Shown one piece after another: positions 1-6,192 of a DNA stretch of 9,250 bases; the stretch's first letter is position 1, and each line of letters starts with the position of its first letter. The stretch comes from an uncultured Gemmatimonadota bacterium (GTDB lineage Bacteria > Gemmatimonadota > Gemmatimonadetes > Gemmatimonadales > Gemmatimonadaceae): contig CAMLDY010000099.1 of assembly GCA_946478895.1 (NCBI GenBank), positions 1 to 9,250 on the forward strand, read 5' to 3'. The position numbers and the translations under genes are program-made. The notes below the pieces were generated by a model. It saw only the letters and a list, made by a program, of their open reading frames with translations. It had not been told where the DNA came from and searched no databases.

Positions 1-29
1 TCGATTTTGGGGGGTTAAGGACCGGCGCG

Positions 30-58
30 GCCATATGGCGGAATGTAGCCGCGGGCTA
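30..58. repeat. Two short palindromes upstream of the first gene
   Basis: GCCATATGGC (30-39) is a perfect 10-bp palindrome. TAGCC-GCG-GGCTA (46-58) is a 5-bp stem with a 3-nt loop. Both lie between the window edge and the first start codon. They could be operator half-sites or the remains of a terminator from an upstream gene outside the window. I saw no convincing -35/-10 pair here, and short palindromes are common in GC-rich DNA, so this is a weak call. Confidence 0.25.
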
Positions 59-80
59 TGCCTCTGCCTAGATTCGGAGG

Positions 81-533
81 ATGCTCGGCCAACTGCCTCG
101 TTTCGCTCTCAGGACTCCCGTTTTCCGCTTCCGCGCACTGGCGGCGCTGTCCGGCCGCGCGTCGCTGGGCGGAGACCGCGAGACGGTGCTCGCCTGCCTG
201 CAGCTGGGGCGCCTTTGCGCCGGACTGCTCGCACCGTACGAGATGAATCGGGAGCAGCTCCACGAGCGCACCGAAAACACCAGGCAGTGGCTGTCGTCGC
301 TGGCGGTGCCGACCGGAATCCGCTCGAGCGCCGTCGGAATTTTTGGCGCGCTCAATGGTTTCGATCGCGCGCGCTGCGCCGAGGCGTTCAACGATCTTGT
401 CAAAGCGGCAACCGGACAGTTAGATGAGGCATCACGCGTCGAGCTGAACGCGCTGATCCAGGAGCTGTCACCCTCTTCTTCGCCCGCGCCGGGCCAGGTC
501 CGGCACGCAGCGACTCAATTTCCCCCGAGCTGA
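81..533 (+). CDS. Hypothetical protein, 150 aa, upstream of yebC
   Basis: I do not recognise a family. The protein is probably soluble and mostly helical: an Arg-rich N-terminal stretch, then a likely amphipathic core (residues about 32-125, with Leu/Ala/Glu spacing such as ETVLACLQLGRLCAGLL and EAFNDLVKAATGQLDEA), then a Ser/Pro-rich low-complexity tail. There is no signal peptide or membrane segment. The third codon position is strongly G/C through most of the frame, which supports real coding. The frame has a stop at 69-71, so ATG 81 is the first available start. However, its GGAGG (76-80) touches the ATG with no spacer, so initiation could instead be internal, for example at GTG 183 or ATG 243. 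The stop codon is two bases before the yebC ATG, so the two genes are probably cotranscribed and translation of yebC may depend on this gene. Confidence 0.6.
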   Translation: MLGQLPRFALRTPVFRFRALAALSGRASLGGDRETVLACLQLGRLCAGLLAPYEMNREQLHERTENTRQWLSSLAVPTGIRSSAVGIFGALNGFDRARCAEAFNDLVKAATGQLDEASRVELNALIQELSPSSSPAPGQVRHAATQFPPS

Positions 534-535
534 TT

Positions 536-1279
<744 letters not shown>

Positions 1280-1310
1280 GCTCCGGCTCACCAGCCAACC
1301 GGAGAATGCC

Positions 1311-1712
1311 ATGACAGCTACCCGGCTCTACCTGATTGCAGCGCTGGCCAGTGCGGCTTGTGCTTCCGGCGCCGGCAGCTCGGGCGTCCCGACGCCGCCT
1401 CGCCGGACATCGACGGTGCTGACGGTCGAGGAAATCAGCGACGCACAGCTCCAAGGCGGGTCTGTCTACGACGCGATATCACGCCTCCGCCCCAGCTGGC
1501 TCACGCGCGGCACCAAATCCTATTCGACCACGGGCGAGACCCACGCGACAGTGTTCGTCGAAGGCCAGCGGTACGGCGAGATCGAATCGCTGCGAAACCT
1601 CGATGTCAGCCAGATAGCCTGGGCCCGGTATTACACCCCAGCCGAGTCCGCCAAGTTCGGAATTGAAAGCGGCCTGACAGGCGTGATCGAAGTCAGCCTG
1701 AAAAAGAGATGA
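1311..1712 (+). CDS. Plug-like lipoprotein A, 133 aa, between yebC and ruvC
   Basis: A short exported protein. Residues 1-17 form a signal peptide (MTATR, then a hydrophobic Leu/Ala run) ending in Ala-Ala-Cys17-Ala-Ser, which resembles a lipobox although Ser at -3 is atypical. After a Gly/Ser/Pro linker comes a compact domain (about 35-133): LTVEEIS, YDAISRLRPSWL (53-64), VFVEGQRYG (81-89), SLR, then a YY..AESAKFG segment and a terminal GVIEV (124-128). This pattern resembles the plug domain of TonB-dependent receptors (dGxxxxxLxSL...IexI...aArYG...GVIxVtTk), but no beta-barrel follows. It is paralogous to the protein at 2835-3215. The start is ATG 1311, with GGAG (1301-1304) at 6-nt spacing, preferred over GTG 1272, which overlaps yebC. 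The stop overlaps the ruvC start (ATGA). Role unknown; outer-membrane or periplasmic location is inferred. Confidence 0.75.
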   Translation: MTATRLYLIAALASAACASGAGSSGVPTPPRRTSTVLTVEEISDAQLQGGSVYDAISRLRPSWLTRGTKSYSTTGETHATVFVEGQRYGEIESLRNLDVSQIAWARYYTPAESAKFGIESGLTGVIEVSLKKR

Positions 1713-2239
1713 AGGCTGCCGATCCCGTAGTAGTCCTCGGGATCGATCCCGGAACGGCAGTCACAGGCTACGGAATCGTTCGCAGGGAAGGCCGCAATCC
1801 GCCGACGCTCGTCGAGTGCGGTGTGATTCGCACCAGGCCGCGCGACGAGCTGGCGCAGCGATTGTCGGAGATCCACGACGGCGTTGTCGAGCTGATTCGC
1901 CGGCACACGCCCAACGTTCTCTCCATCGAAGACATCTTCTACGCCCGGAACGTGCGTACCACGGTGGTGCTCGGCCACGCGCGCGGCGTGATCCTCCTCG
2001 CCGCGGCGCAGGCGGGACTCGAGATCCACGAGTATCCGCCCGCGGAAATCAAGAAAGCGGTGGCGGGCACCGGCGCGGCTACCAAGCTGCAGATCCAGTT
2101 CATGGTGATGCGCCTGCTGCGACTCAAATCAGCGCCGCAGCCGAACGACGCGGCGGACGGAGTCGCGGCGGCGCTCGCATTCGCGATGATGCCCGACCTG
2201 CCGAAAATCGAGCCGATCCGAATGAGAAACGCGCTGTGA
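1709..2239 (+). CDS. ruvC: Crossover junction endodeoxyribonuclease RuvC
   Basis: This is the Holliday-junction resolvase, which makes paired symmetric nicks in four-way junctions during recombinational repair, acting with RuvAB. At 176 aa it is typical for the family. It has the RNase H-like fold signatures: LGIDPGTAVTGYGIV with catalytic Asp13, SIEDIF with Glu74 and the junction-contacting Phe77 (equivalent to the aromatic residue after E66 in E. coli RuvC), and PNDAADGVAAAL with Asp147 and Asp150. All four metal-binding acidic residues are therefore present. A basic stretch PPAEIKKAVAGTGAATK (about 110-126) matches the DNA-binding region. ATG 1709 overlaps the preceding stop by ATGA and has only a weak purine-rich AAAAAGAG upstream, which points to translational coupling. 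Its own stop overlaps the ruvA GTG. Confidence 0.97.
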   Translation: MKAADPVVVLGIDPGTAVTGYGIVRREGRNPPTLVECGVIRTRPRDELAQRLSEIHDGVVELIRRHTPNVLSIEDIFYARNVRTTVVLGHARGVILLAAAQAGLEIHEYPPAEIKKAVAGTGAATKLQIQFMVMRLLRLKSAPQPNDAADGVAAALAFAMMPDLPKIEPIRMRNAL

Positions 2240-2835
2240 TCGCGCGCGTCGCGGGCACACTCGTCGCCAAGGACCTGGACGCGATCGAAGTGATGACGAG
2301 CGGCGGCGTCGCCTACGAGCTGGCGATTCCACTCAATGTCTACGAGAGCCTGCCGCGCGTCGGCGAGGACGTGACGCTGCACACCTCACTGGTGGTGAAA
2401 GAAGATTCGTGGCAGCTCTTCGGCTTCACGAGCGTGTTCGAGAAGCGGCTGTTCGAGAAGCTGCTCACCGCCAACGGGGTCGGGCCCGCGCTCGCGATCG
2501 GATTGTTGTCGGCGCTGTCGCCGACGCGCCTGATTCGCGCGATTCGCGAGAAGGACATCCCCACTCTACAGAGTGTCCCGCGCGTCGGACGCAAGAAAGC
2601 GGAGCGACTGATTCTCGATCTCGCCGACAAGCTCGACGGACTCGGGGAAAGTGCGGGGACTGTCGGCGCGCCTGCGAGCGCCGCGGCCGATGATGCGATG
2701 CGGGCACTGGTTTCGCTCGGATATTCCAGCGCCGACGCCGAGCGTGGAGTGAGAGCAGCACTCGACGCTGGCGGGGGCGGAAAACAAGCGACAGAATTGA
2801 TCAGAACTGCATTGGCCAAACTTGGGGGAAGATAA
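2236..2835 (+). CDS. ruvA: Holliday junction branch migration protein RuvA
   Basis: RuvA binds the four-way junction as a tetramer and loads the RuvB helicase. The 199-aa length is close to the 203 aa of E. coli. Domain I (1-63) begins IARVAGTLVAK and carries the acidic-pin segment VVKEDSWQLFGF with Glu56-Asp57, which keeps the junction centre open. Domain II has two helix-hairpin-helix motifs: LLTANGVGPALAIGLL (76-91) and LQSVPRVGRKKAERLILDL (111-129). A Gly/Ala-rich linker (about 135-151) leads to domain III (152-197), with DDAMRALVSLGYSSADAE, which contacts RuvB. Translation starts at GTG 2236, overlapping the ruvC stop (GTGA), so ruvA is probably coupled to ruvC. ruvB is not adjacent: the next gene is a lipoprotein, then a convergent gene, so ruvB must lie elsewhere. 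Confidence 0.96.
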   Translation: MIARVAGTLVAKDLDAIEVMTSGGVAYELAIPLNVYESLPRVGEDVTLHTSLVVKEDSWQLFGFTSVFEKRLFEKLLTANGVGPALAIGLLSALSPTRLIRAIREKDIPTLQSVPRVGRKKAERLILDLADKLDGLGESAGTVGAPASAAADDAMRALVSLGYSSADAERGVRAALDAGGGGKQATELIRTALAKLGGR

Positions 2836-3215
2836 TGTTGCGGAAGTCGTTTTCGATCCTGATGGTTGCGGCAGGGGTTGCCTGCGCGAGTGCCGGCACC
2901 GGCACGGGCGCGTCTCACAATTCGGATATCATCACTGCCGAGCAGATCGCTGTCACCCACGAATCCAACGCCTACGACGCGATCAATCAGATAAAGCCGT
3001 TGTGGCTCAAGACCCGTGGCCAGACTTCCGTCAACACGGGCAGCAGTCCGTACGCGAGTGTGTTCGTGGACGGCCAGTACTTCGGTGATCTCGCCTCGCT
3101 GCGGCAGATCATCGCGCCGCAGATCAAACAGGTGCGCTACCTGAACGGCCCCAACGCCGTCACCCGCTACGGGATGCAGTACGGTTCGGGCGTGATCGAA
3201 GTCACCACCAGATAG
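2835..3215 (+). CDS. Plug-like lipoprotein B, 126 aa, downstream of ruvA
   Basis: Paralogue of the 1311-1712 protein. MLRKS plus a hydrophobic run leads to Val-Ala-Cys17-Ala-Ser, so the cysteine is at the same position and followed by the same Ala-Ser; the lipobox is loose (Gly at -3), so plain signal peptidase I cleavage is also possible. After a Gly/Thr linker the domain reads IITAEQIA (32-39), YDAINQIKPLWL (47-58), VFVDGQYFG (76-84), SLR (88-90), VRYLNGPNAVTRYG (100-113) and GVIEVTTR (119-126). This resembles a TonB-receptor plug even more closely than paralogue A, yet ends where a barrel would begin. The ATG shares a base with the ruvA stop (TAATG) and has a good Shine-Dalgarno, GGGGGAA (2824-2830), with 4-nt spacing. 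It is the last gene of the operon before a hairpin. Function unknown. Confidence 0.78.
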   Translation: MLRKSFSILMVAAGVACASAGTGTGASHNSDIITAEQIAVTHESNAYDAINQIKPLWLKTRGQTSVNTGSSPYASVFVDGQYFGDLASLRQIIAPQIKQVRYLNGPNAVTRYGMQYGSGVIEVTTR

Positions 3216-3234
3216 CGCTCACGATGCGGGTGGC

Positions 3235-3254
3235 GCGCGCAATGACTTGCGCGC
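3235..3254. terminator. GC-rich hairpin between convergent genes
   Basis: Perfect 8-bp inverted repeat: GCGCGCAA (3235-3242), loop TGAC, TTGCGCGC (3247-3254). It lies 19 nt after the stop of lipoprotein B and directly next to the stop of the - strand methyltransferase. It could serve both directions. No T-tract follows on either strand, so it is not a classical intrinsic terminator; its position between converging genes is the main support. Confidence 0.5.
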
Positions 3255-4124
3255 TCAGCGCTTGATCGCGACAACCTCGAGGTATTCGGCATCGACTTCG
3301 GTCGTACGCTTGCCGGGGTGTCGGTGCCTGCTCCAGTGATCGACCAGATCCCGCGCCAGTAGCTCGCTCTGCGCGTTGTCCAGGGCGTCGAAGGTACGAA
3401 CGGTCGGACCATACGCGATCCGGAACAGCTTGGCGGTGCCCGCGGCGCTGTATGGATAACGGAACGTCAGCGTGCGCTTGCGTGTCTTCACGTTCCACAA
3501 ATCGTTGGGGAATCGCTGATGGATGACCGACTCGTCTCCCCACAGCAGCGGATTCGGCACGCCCGCCGCCGGCGGCACGTACACGGCGTGTCGGTTCAGG
3601 AGCTCACCCACGAATCCGTCGCGCGTCCAGCTGGCGAGCGCAACGCGGCCACCGGACCTGGTCACTCGTTCCAGTCCCGCGACAACGCGATCGGGGCGCG
3701 CGGCGAACATCACGCCGAACATCGACATCACGACATCGAACTGGCCGTCGTCGTAAGGTAGATCTTCGGCGTTGCCCTGGTCGAGCGAGACATCGAGACC
3801 CTCGCGGTATGCCCACTCCGCTGTCGCCTCGAGCAGAGTCGGAATGAGGTCGAGCCCGGTGACCGACGCCCCGCCCCGCGCCGCCGGAATGGTGAGATTG
3901 CCCGAGCCACAGGCGACATCCAGCACCCTGTCGCTGGGAAGAAGGCCAAGTCGGTCGACGAACTCCACGGCTTCGTGGCGGAAGCCGCGCGCGATGCGGT
4001 CGTAATCGCCCGCGCTCCACACGTTGCGCGCGCGCTGGGTAAGCGTGTCGCTGGTCAGATCCGGCGCGCGCGAATGTCGAAACAGGCGCGTCCGGCGCAA
4101 GACGTTGTCGAAAGTAGCACCCAC
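3255..4124 (-). CDS. Class I SAM-dependent methyltransferase
   Basis: A 289-aa protein with a Rossmann-type methyltransferase core of the Methyltransf_11/25 kind. Motif I is RVLDVACGSGNLT (66-78), the SAM-binding glycine loop. The acidic residue binding the ribose hydroxyls is Asp92 in VTGLDLIP. NAEDLPYDDGQFDVVMSMFG (118-137) covers motifs II/III, and SGGRVALASWTRDGF follows as strand 5. The N-terminal segment (W36-SAGDYDRIA-G47) is the usual lead-in of this subgroup. The C-terminal part (about 190-289) probably forms the substrate cap; substrate unknown. GTG 4124 has GGGA (4132-4135) at 7-nt spacing; a later TTG at codon 9 is possible. The first roughly 25 residues are Arg-rich and not typical of the family. 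It is divergent from an AraC-family regulator, which may control it. Confidence 0.88.
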   Translation of the reverse strand: MGATFDNVLRRTRLFRHSRAPDLTSDTLTQRARNVWSAGDYDRIARGFRHEAVEFVDRLGLLPSDRVLDVACGSGNLTIPAARGGASVTGLDLIPTLLEATAEWAYREGLDVSLDQGNAEDLPYDDGQFDVVMSMFGVMFAARPDRVVAGLERVTRSGGRVALASWTRDGFVGELLNRHAVYVPPAAGVPNPLLWGDESVIHQRFPNDLWNVKTRKRTLTFRYPYSAAGTAKLFRIAYGPTVRTFDALDNAQSELLARDLVDHWSRHRHPGKRTTEVDAEYLEVVAIKR

Positions 4125-4146
4125 TTTATTGTCCCGTGTTCAGATG

Positions 4147-4175
4147 TTGTCTGTAGGTTTGAAAATCCCTACAAC
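4147..4175 (+). promoter_or_regulatory. Sigma70-like promoter for the AraC-family gene
   Basis: TTGTCT (4147-4152) and TACAAC (4170-4175) each match 4 of 6 consensus bases of the -35 and -10 hexamers, with an ideal 17-nt spacer. The predicted transcript would start near 4182, about 55 nt before the start codon. The match is moderate and the phylum's promoter consensus is not certain, so this is a candidate only. The inverted repeat at 4152-4173 fills almost the entire spacer. Confidence 0.4.
4152..4173. promoter_or_regulatory. Inverted repeat, candidate operator in divergent spacer
   Basis: TGTAGG (4152-4157) and CCTACA (4168-4173) are perfect 6-bp inverted arms around a 10-nt AT-rich centre (TTTGAAAATC). 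It lies in the 113-nt spacer between the methyltransferase and AraC-family genes and overlaps the candidate promoter. The arm spacing (16 nt between equivalent positions) would place half-sites about 1.5 helical turns apart. This would suit repression or autoregulation, by the neighbouring regulator or another protein. Binding is inferred. Confidence 0.4.
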
Positions 4176-4237
4176 GTATTTCCCGCCGGGTCCGACGCGA
4201 ATGACTTTCCGTCCGCATATGTTGACCGCCAGTCCTC

Positions 4238-5209
4238 ATGCATACCATGGATCCTCTCTCTGACGTCCTGCGCGCGGTGCGCCTCAACGGAGCCTACTTC
4301 TATCCCGTAGAGGCCTCGGCGCCGTGGTCGGTGTTCAGCGAGCCCGCGCGCGAGCTGGTGCCGCGCGTGCTCCCCGACGCCGAGCATTTGATCTCGTATC
4401 ACATCCTGCTGGCAGGATCGTGCTGGGGCGGACTGGATCAGGACAGTCAGATCGAGATGCACGCCGGCGACGTGATCGTATTTCCCCACGGCGATTCGCA
4501 CATGATGTCCAGTCAAAAGGGCCATATCGACGCGGCGGGAAAGGACGGCACTTCAGCGAGACGCTATCCAAATACGGTTTATCTCGGACCATCCGCCGAT
4601 CGCGACACCCATCTCGTCTGCGGATTCCTCGGCTGCGATCTGCATCCGTACAATCCGCTGCTGGCGTCGCTGCCGCGGATGATCCACATCCCCGGCATCG
4701 CCAACGGCTGGCTGAAGCAGTTTCCGCGACAGGTAATCGACGAGTCGCGGCAGGGACGCGCTGGAAGCGAGACTGTCCTGACGAGGATGGCGGAGCTGAT
4801 GTTCGTGGAGGTGGTGCGACGGCATCTGGAGAGTCTGCCCACCCAGCACGCCGGCTGGCTGGCGGGCCTCAAAGATCCCGTCGTCGGTCCCGCGCTGGCG
4901 CATCTCCACGAGCAGCCGGACAAGCCGTGGTCGCTTCCCGAGCTGGCAAAGAAAATCGCATCGTCGCGCACCGTGCTGGCCGAGCGCTTCTCGCAGCTGG
5001 TCGGTGTGCCGCCGATGATGTATCTGACGCGCTGGAGATTGCAGCTCGCCGCCGAGCAGCTGACGCGCGGGACGGCAAAGGTTGCGGCGGTCGGTGCGCA
5101 GGTCGGCTACGAATCCGAGGCCGCGTTCAGTCGCGCGTTCAAGCGCGAGACCGGGATGTCCCCCGCCGCGTGGAGGCGCGCGCGCCAGCCTGTGCGCAAG
5201 ACAGCTTAG
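4238..5209 (+). CDS. AraC-family transcriptional regulator, cupin N-domain
   Basis: A 323-aa one-component regulator. The N-terminal half (about 5-190) looks like the Cupin_6 (AraC-binding) sensor: DPLSDVLRAVRLNGAYFYPV, then LISYHILLAGSCWGGL and MHAGDVIVFPHGDSHMM, a beta-barrel pocket for a small ligand. The C-terminal 100 residues are a two-HTH AraC/XylS DNA-binding domain: HTH1 SLPELAKKIASSRTVLAERF (232-251), the linker PPMMYLTRWRLQLAAEQL, and HTH2 VAAVGAQVGYESEAAFSRAF (282-301) with the signature tail FKRETGMSPAAWRR. The ligand is not deducible. ATG 4238 is used here; ATG 4247 (MDPLSDVL) may be the true start, as it matches the usual family beginning. Neither has a clear Shine-Dalgarno. 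Divergent orientation with the methyltransferase suggests that gene as a target. Confidence 0.92.
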   Translation: MHTMDPLSDVLRAVRLNGAYFYPVEASAPWSVFSEPARELVPRVLPDAEHLISYHILLAGSCWGGLDQDSQIEMHAGDVIVFPHGDSHMMSSQKGHIDAAGKDGTSARRYPNTVYLGPSADRDTHLVCGFLGCDLHPYNPLLASLPRMIHIPGIANGWLKQFPRQVIDESRQGRAGSETVLTRMAELMFVEVVRRHLESLPTQHAGWLAGLKDPVVGPALAHLHEQPDKPWSLPELAKKIASSRTVLAERFSQLVGVPPMMYLTRWRLQLAAEQLTRGTAKVAAVGAQVGYESEAAFSRAFKRETGMSPAAWRRARQPVRKTA

Positions 5210-5236
5210 CGTCAGCCAACGTCCTACAACTGCGGT

Positions 5237-5248
5237 GTCTTCGAAGAC
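5237..5248. repeat. 12-bp perfect palindrome downstream of araC-like gene
   Basis: GTCTTCGAAGAC is perfectly palindromic and lies in the 116-nt gap (5210-5325) between the regulator and the following lipoprotein gene. Folded, it gives at most a 4-bp stem with a 4-nt loop, so it is more plausible as a protein-binding site than as a terminator. The same gap also contains CCTACAAC (5223-5230), identical to 4168-4175 in the divergent promoter. I found no good -35/-10 pair for the downstream gene. Confidence 0.3.
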
Positions 5249-5325
5249 GAGCAGTTTGCACGATTAGTCCGATCCAACAAAGTGACCCGGCCCGGTACTC
5301 TGTGGGCTCACACTTTGGAGGAAAC

Positions 5326-6096
5326 ATGCACAGAACGACAATGATGGCTGTCGCCGCGGCGTTTGCCGTGACGTCGGCTTGTTCGAAAGACTCCGTAACG
5401 AGTCCAATTCCAGTCCCGCCACAGGCCACAGTGTTCACAGCAACCGGCAACATCGCAGCCGCCGTCGACAACTTCCGCACCGCGCTCGGCGCATCGAACG
5501 GCGGTGCCGCCGGAGAGCAGGCGAGCGGACGCCGCGAGATCAACTGGGACGGCGCCGGCGCCAATCCGTTCGACAACAAGAATGATTTTCCGGCCGCGTT
5601 CTTCAACACCAACGTGAAATCGGGAGCGGTATTCACGACGGCAGGCACGGGGTTCAGGAACGACTCGACGGATTTTGCCGAGATCAATCCGAATTACGCG
5701 ACGCAGTTCACGTTCTTCAGCGCCAACAAGATCTTCGCGCCGATCGGCAGCAACCAGCTCGACCAGCTGTTCCAGGTTGCCGGCCAGCCGACTCCGGCTG
5801 TCAGCCGCGGCTTCGGCGTGGTGCTCAGCGACGTGGATGTCGCGGATAAAACCACTATCGAGCTGTTCGACAAGGACGGCAGGTCGCTCGGCGTGTATTC
5901 GGCGCCGGTGCGCTCGGATGCCGCAGGATTGTCATTCGTGGGAGTGACCTACGACGACGCAGTAATCGCGCGGGTAAGGGTCACTCTCGGCACCGGTGCC
6001 CTGGGTGCAAACGTCGACGACATCAGTGCCGGTGGAACGTTGGATCTGGTAGTGCTCGACAACCTCATTTACGGGGAGCCGAAGCCGGCGTTTTGA
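5326..6096 (+). CDS. Secreted lipoprotein, beta-sandwich-like, 256 aa
   Basis: MHRTTMMAVAAAFAVTSAC is a lipoprotein-type signal peptide with Cys19 (Thr-Ser-Ala-Cys, a loose lipobox), followed by a Ser/Pro linker (20-36). The mature part has the segments GRREINWDG (68-76), FDNKNDFPAAFFN (82-94), AVFTTAGTGF, PIGSNQLDQLF, a RGFGVVLSDVDVADKTTIELFD strand pair, SLGVYSAPV and the C-terminal LDLVVLDNLIYGEP. From memory this matches a group of extracellular proteins found with or without PEP-CTERM sorting signals in soil bacteria; here there is no C-terminal sorting signal. Enzymatic function is unknown; the Asp/Asn-rich loops could bind calcium. The start is well supported: GGAGG (5317-5321) with 4-nt spacing. 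It appears monocistronic, ending at a strong hairpin. Confidence 0.82.
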   Translation: MHRTTMMAVAAAFAVTSACSKDSVTSPIPVPPQATVFTATGNIAAAVDNFRTALGASNGGAAGEQASGRREINWDGAGANPFDNKNDFPAAFFNTNVKSGAVFTTAGTGFRNDSTDFAEINPNYATQFTFFSANKIFAPIGSNQLDQLFQVAGQPTPAVSRGFGVVLSDVDVADKTTIELFDKDGRSLGVYSAPVRSDAAGLSFVGVTYDDAVIARVRVTLGTGALGANVDDISAGGTLDLVVLDNLIYGEPKPAF

Positions 6097-6102
6097 CCCG
6101 GA

Positions 6103-6140
6103 ACAAAGGGGGTCGCGGCGCAGAACGCGGCCCTCTTTGT
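6103..6140 (+). terminator. Terminator-like 15-bp stem-loop after the lipoprotein
   Basis: Left arm 6103-6117 (ACAAAGGGGGTCGCG) pairs along all 15 positions with right arm 6126-6140 (CGCGGCCCTCTTTGT), with two G-U wobbles, around an 8-nt loop (6118-6125). It begins 7 nt after the lipoprotein stop. No long T-tract follows, although the right arm itself ends TCTTTGT. The length of the stem and its location make it a very likely transcription end, isolating the two-component genes downstream. Confidence 0.75.
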
Positions 6141-6192
6141 AAACCCCTGACACCAGTCGTAGCTTTTGATTGTCACCTCATGGCATAACCAA

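Noticed and set aside
1816..2835. 339-aa frame spanning part of ruvC and all of ruvA
   Set aside because: Only the part from GTG 2236 is RuvA; the upstream portion is an Arg/Ala-rich out-of-frame reading of ruvC, not a fusion.
4324..6096. 590-aa frame running through the AraC-family gene into the lipoprotein
   Set aside because: The first part is an out-of-frame reading of the regulator. The real protein starts at ATG 5326, with GGAGG and a signal peptide.
6180..6188. ATGGCATAA, a two-codon frame just before the kinase start
   Set aside because: Minimal start-stop frames occur by chance; there is no ribosome site and nothing else supports a regulatory leader.
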